This document shows, one piece after another, positions 63,437 to 64,000 of a stretch of DNA of 64,000 nt. Where the stretch lies: the NCBI RefSeq assembly GCF_041080655.1, contig NZ_CP163525.1:806001-870000 (forward strand), given 5' to 3'. This stretch comes from Streptomyces sp. CG4 (GTDB taxonomy: Bacteria > Actinomycetota > Actinomycetes > Streptomycetales > Streptomycetaceae). The notes below the pieces were generated by a model. It ran no database searches. It was given only the letters and a program-made list of their open reading frames with translations, and was not told the origin of the DNA. The position numbers were made by a program, and so were the translations under genes. Every line of letters begins with the position of its first letter. Position 1 is the stretch's first letter.

Positions 63437-64000
63437 GTGAGGGTGTTCTGCGGGATCGACTGGGCCGAAGACCACCATGACGTCGCGGTGGTCGACGAGG
63501 GGGGAAAGTTGCTGGCCAAGCGCCGGATTGGCGACGATGCTGAGGGGCATCGCCTCCTGCTGGAGGTTCTGGCCGAGTACGACGACAGCGACGCGGCCCT
63601 CGTGCCTGTGGCGATCGAGACCAGTCACGGCCTGCTGGTCGCCGCCCTGCGCTCGGCCGGGCGCCCGATCTATGCGATCAACCCGATGGCCGCCTCCCGC
63701 TACCGTGACCGACACGCGGTCTCCCGCAAGAAGTCCGACCACGGCGACGCTGTCGTCCTGGCGAACATCTTGCGGACGGACATGGCCAGCCATCGGCCCC
63801 TGCCCGCGCATTCGGAGCTGTCGCAGGCCATAACGGTTCTGGCTCGCGCTCAGCAGGACGCCGTGTGGAACTACCAGCAGCTCTCCAACCAGCTCCGATC
63901 GCTGCTGCGTGAGTACTTCCCAGCGGCCTTGACTGCCTTCCAGCATCTGCAAGGCGGCCTGACCAGGGGTGATGCCCGAGCCGTGCTGGCGGTCGCGTCT
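63437..64000 (+). CDS. IS110-family transposase (runs off the window)
   Basis: GTG 63437, with AGGAGGA 7-13 nt upstream, opens VRVFCGIDWAEDHHDVAVVD with the first catalytic Asp of the RuvC-like DEDD domain. ETSHGLLVAALRSAGRPIYA, INPMAASRYRDRHAVSRKKS and DHGDAVVLANILRTD follow, the middle DEDD blocks. 188 codons are visible without a stop; the serine-containing C-terminal domain lies beyond position 64000. Confidence 0.85.
   Translation, partial: MRVFCGIDWAEDHHDVAVVDEGGKLLAKRRIGDDAEGHRLLLEVLAEYDDSDAALVPVAIETSHGLLVAALRSAGRPIYAINPMAASRYRDRHAVSRKKSDHGDAVVLANILRTDMASHRPLPAHSELSQAITVLARAQQDAVWNYQQLSNQLRSLLREYFPAALTAFQHLQGGLTRGDARAVLAVAS

Noticed and set aside
1..64000. CRISPR arrays, tRNA or rRNA genes
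   Set aside because: No regularly spaced repeats and no recognisable tRNA or rRNA sequence were seen on reading the window; no scanning tool was available.

Overview
The window is high-GC actinobacterial DNA, most likely from Streptomyces. Codon third positions are almost all G or C, GTG starts are common, and 4-nt ATGA/GTGA gene overlaps are frequent. The gene families also fit: a Streptomyces-type Tad operon, a DUF2637 protein, an EACC1/caspase pair, and IS701, IS630, IS110, IS5 and IS4 transposases. The high density of mobile elements and broken genes suggests a chromosome arm or a large (linear) plasmid; the sequence does not decide which. No rRNA, tRNA or CRISPR array was seen.

Layout. 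0-2 kb: small hypothetical genes and a four-helix membrane protein. 2.3-7.2 kb: a two-gene biological-conflict module, an EACC1 adaptor coupled to a caspase / nSTAND ATPase / membrane helix / WD40 protein. 7.2-13.5 kb: a graveyard holding a DnaB N-terminal fragment, an IS630 remnant, a DUF6308 gene with an in-frame TGA, GNAT and restriction-enzyme fragments, and one complete IS701 element. That element has perfect 20-bp inverted repeats and CTAG duplications, and it landed on the stop codon of a hemopexin-like gene. 13.5-21.6 kb: a methyltransferase, then a leftward operon of radical SAM, two probable nuclease-fold or unknown proteins, a P-loop nucleotide kinase, NUDIX and MazG enzymes. Small coupled Streptomyces-specific genes follow, with a divergent XRE-type regulator that carries an in-frame stop. 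23.2-26.4 kb: an acetyltransferase, then a TetR repressor divergent from a 2OG-Fe(II) oxygenase and a PLP dehydratase, with a 17-bp palindromic operator between them.

26.4-39.5 kb: an IS5-derived mini-element, secreted and lipoprotein genes, and a compact Tad pilus/secretion operon. The operon runs SAF/CpaB-like, CpaE-like, CpaF ATPase, TadB, TadC, a pilin-like small protein, two TadE-like proteins and TadG, and ends in a LysM-BTAD protein that is frameshifted near its C-terminus. 39.5-47.3 kb: fragments (ABC permease, ketosynthase III), a secreted sedolisin protease, a dead IS4 transposase, a DUF2637 membrane protein and a LysE exporter.

47.5-53.1 kb: a stress/detoxification island (FMN-reductase relic, DoxX, pirin, MarR, alpha/beta hydrolase, cupin) bounded on both sides by IS701-family remnants. 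Near-identical operator pairs lie in front of pirin/MarR and in front of cupin/hydrolase, so one MarR protein probably controls both operons. 53.1-57.1 kb: an IS701 element whose transposase is split by a 2.5-kb serine-recombinase element. Joining the flanks at a shared GAG restores a 449-residue transposase. 57.1-64 kb: an NAD(P)H oxidoreductase divergent from an MmyB-type regulator, a broken medium-chain reductase, and further IS5, IS630 and IS110 copies, the last running off the end.
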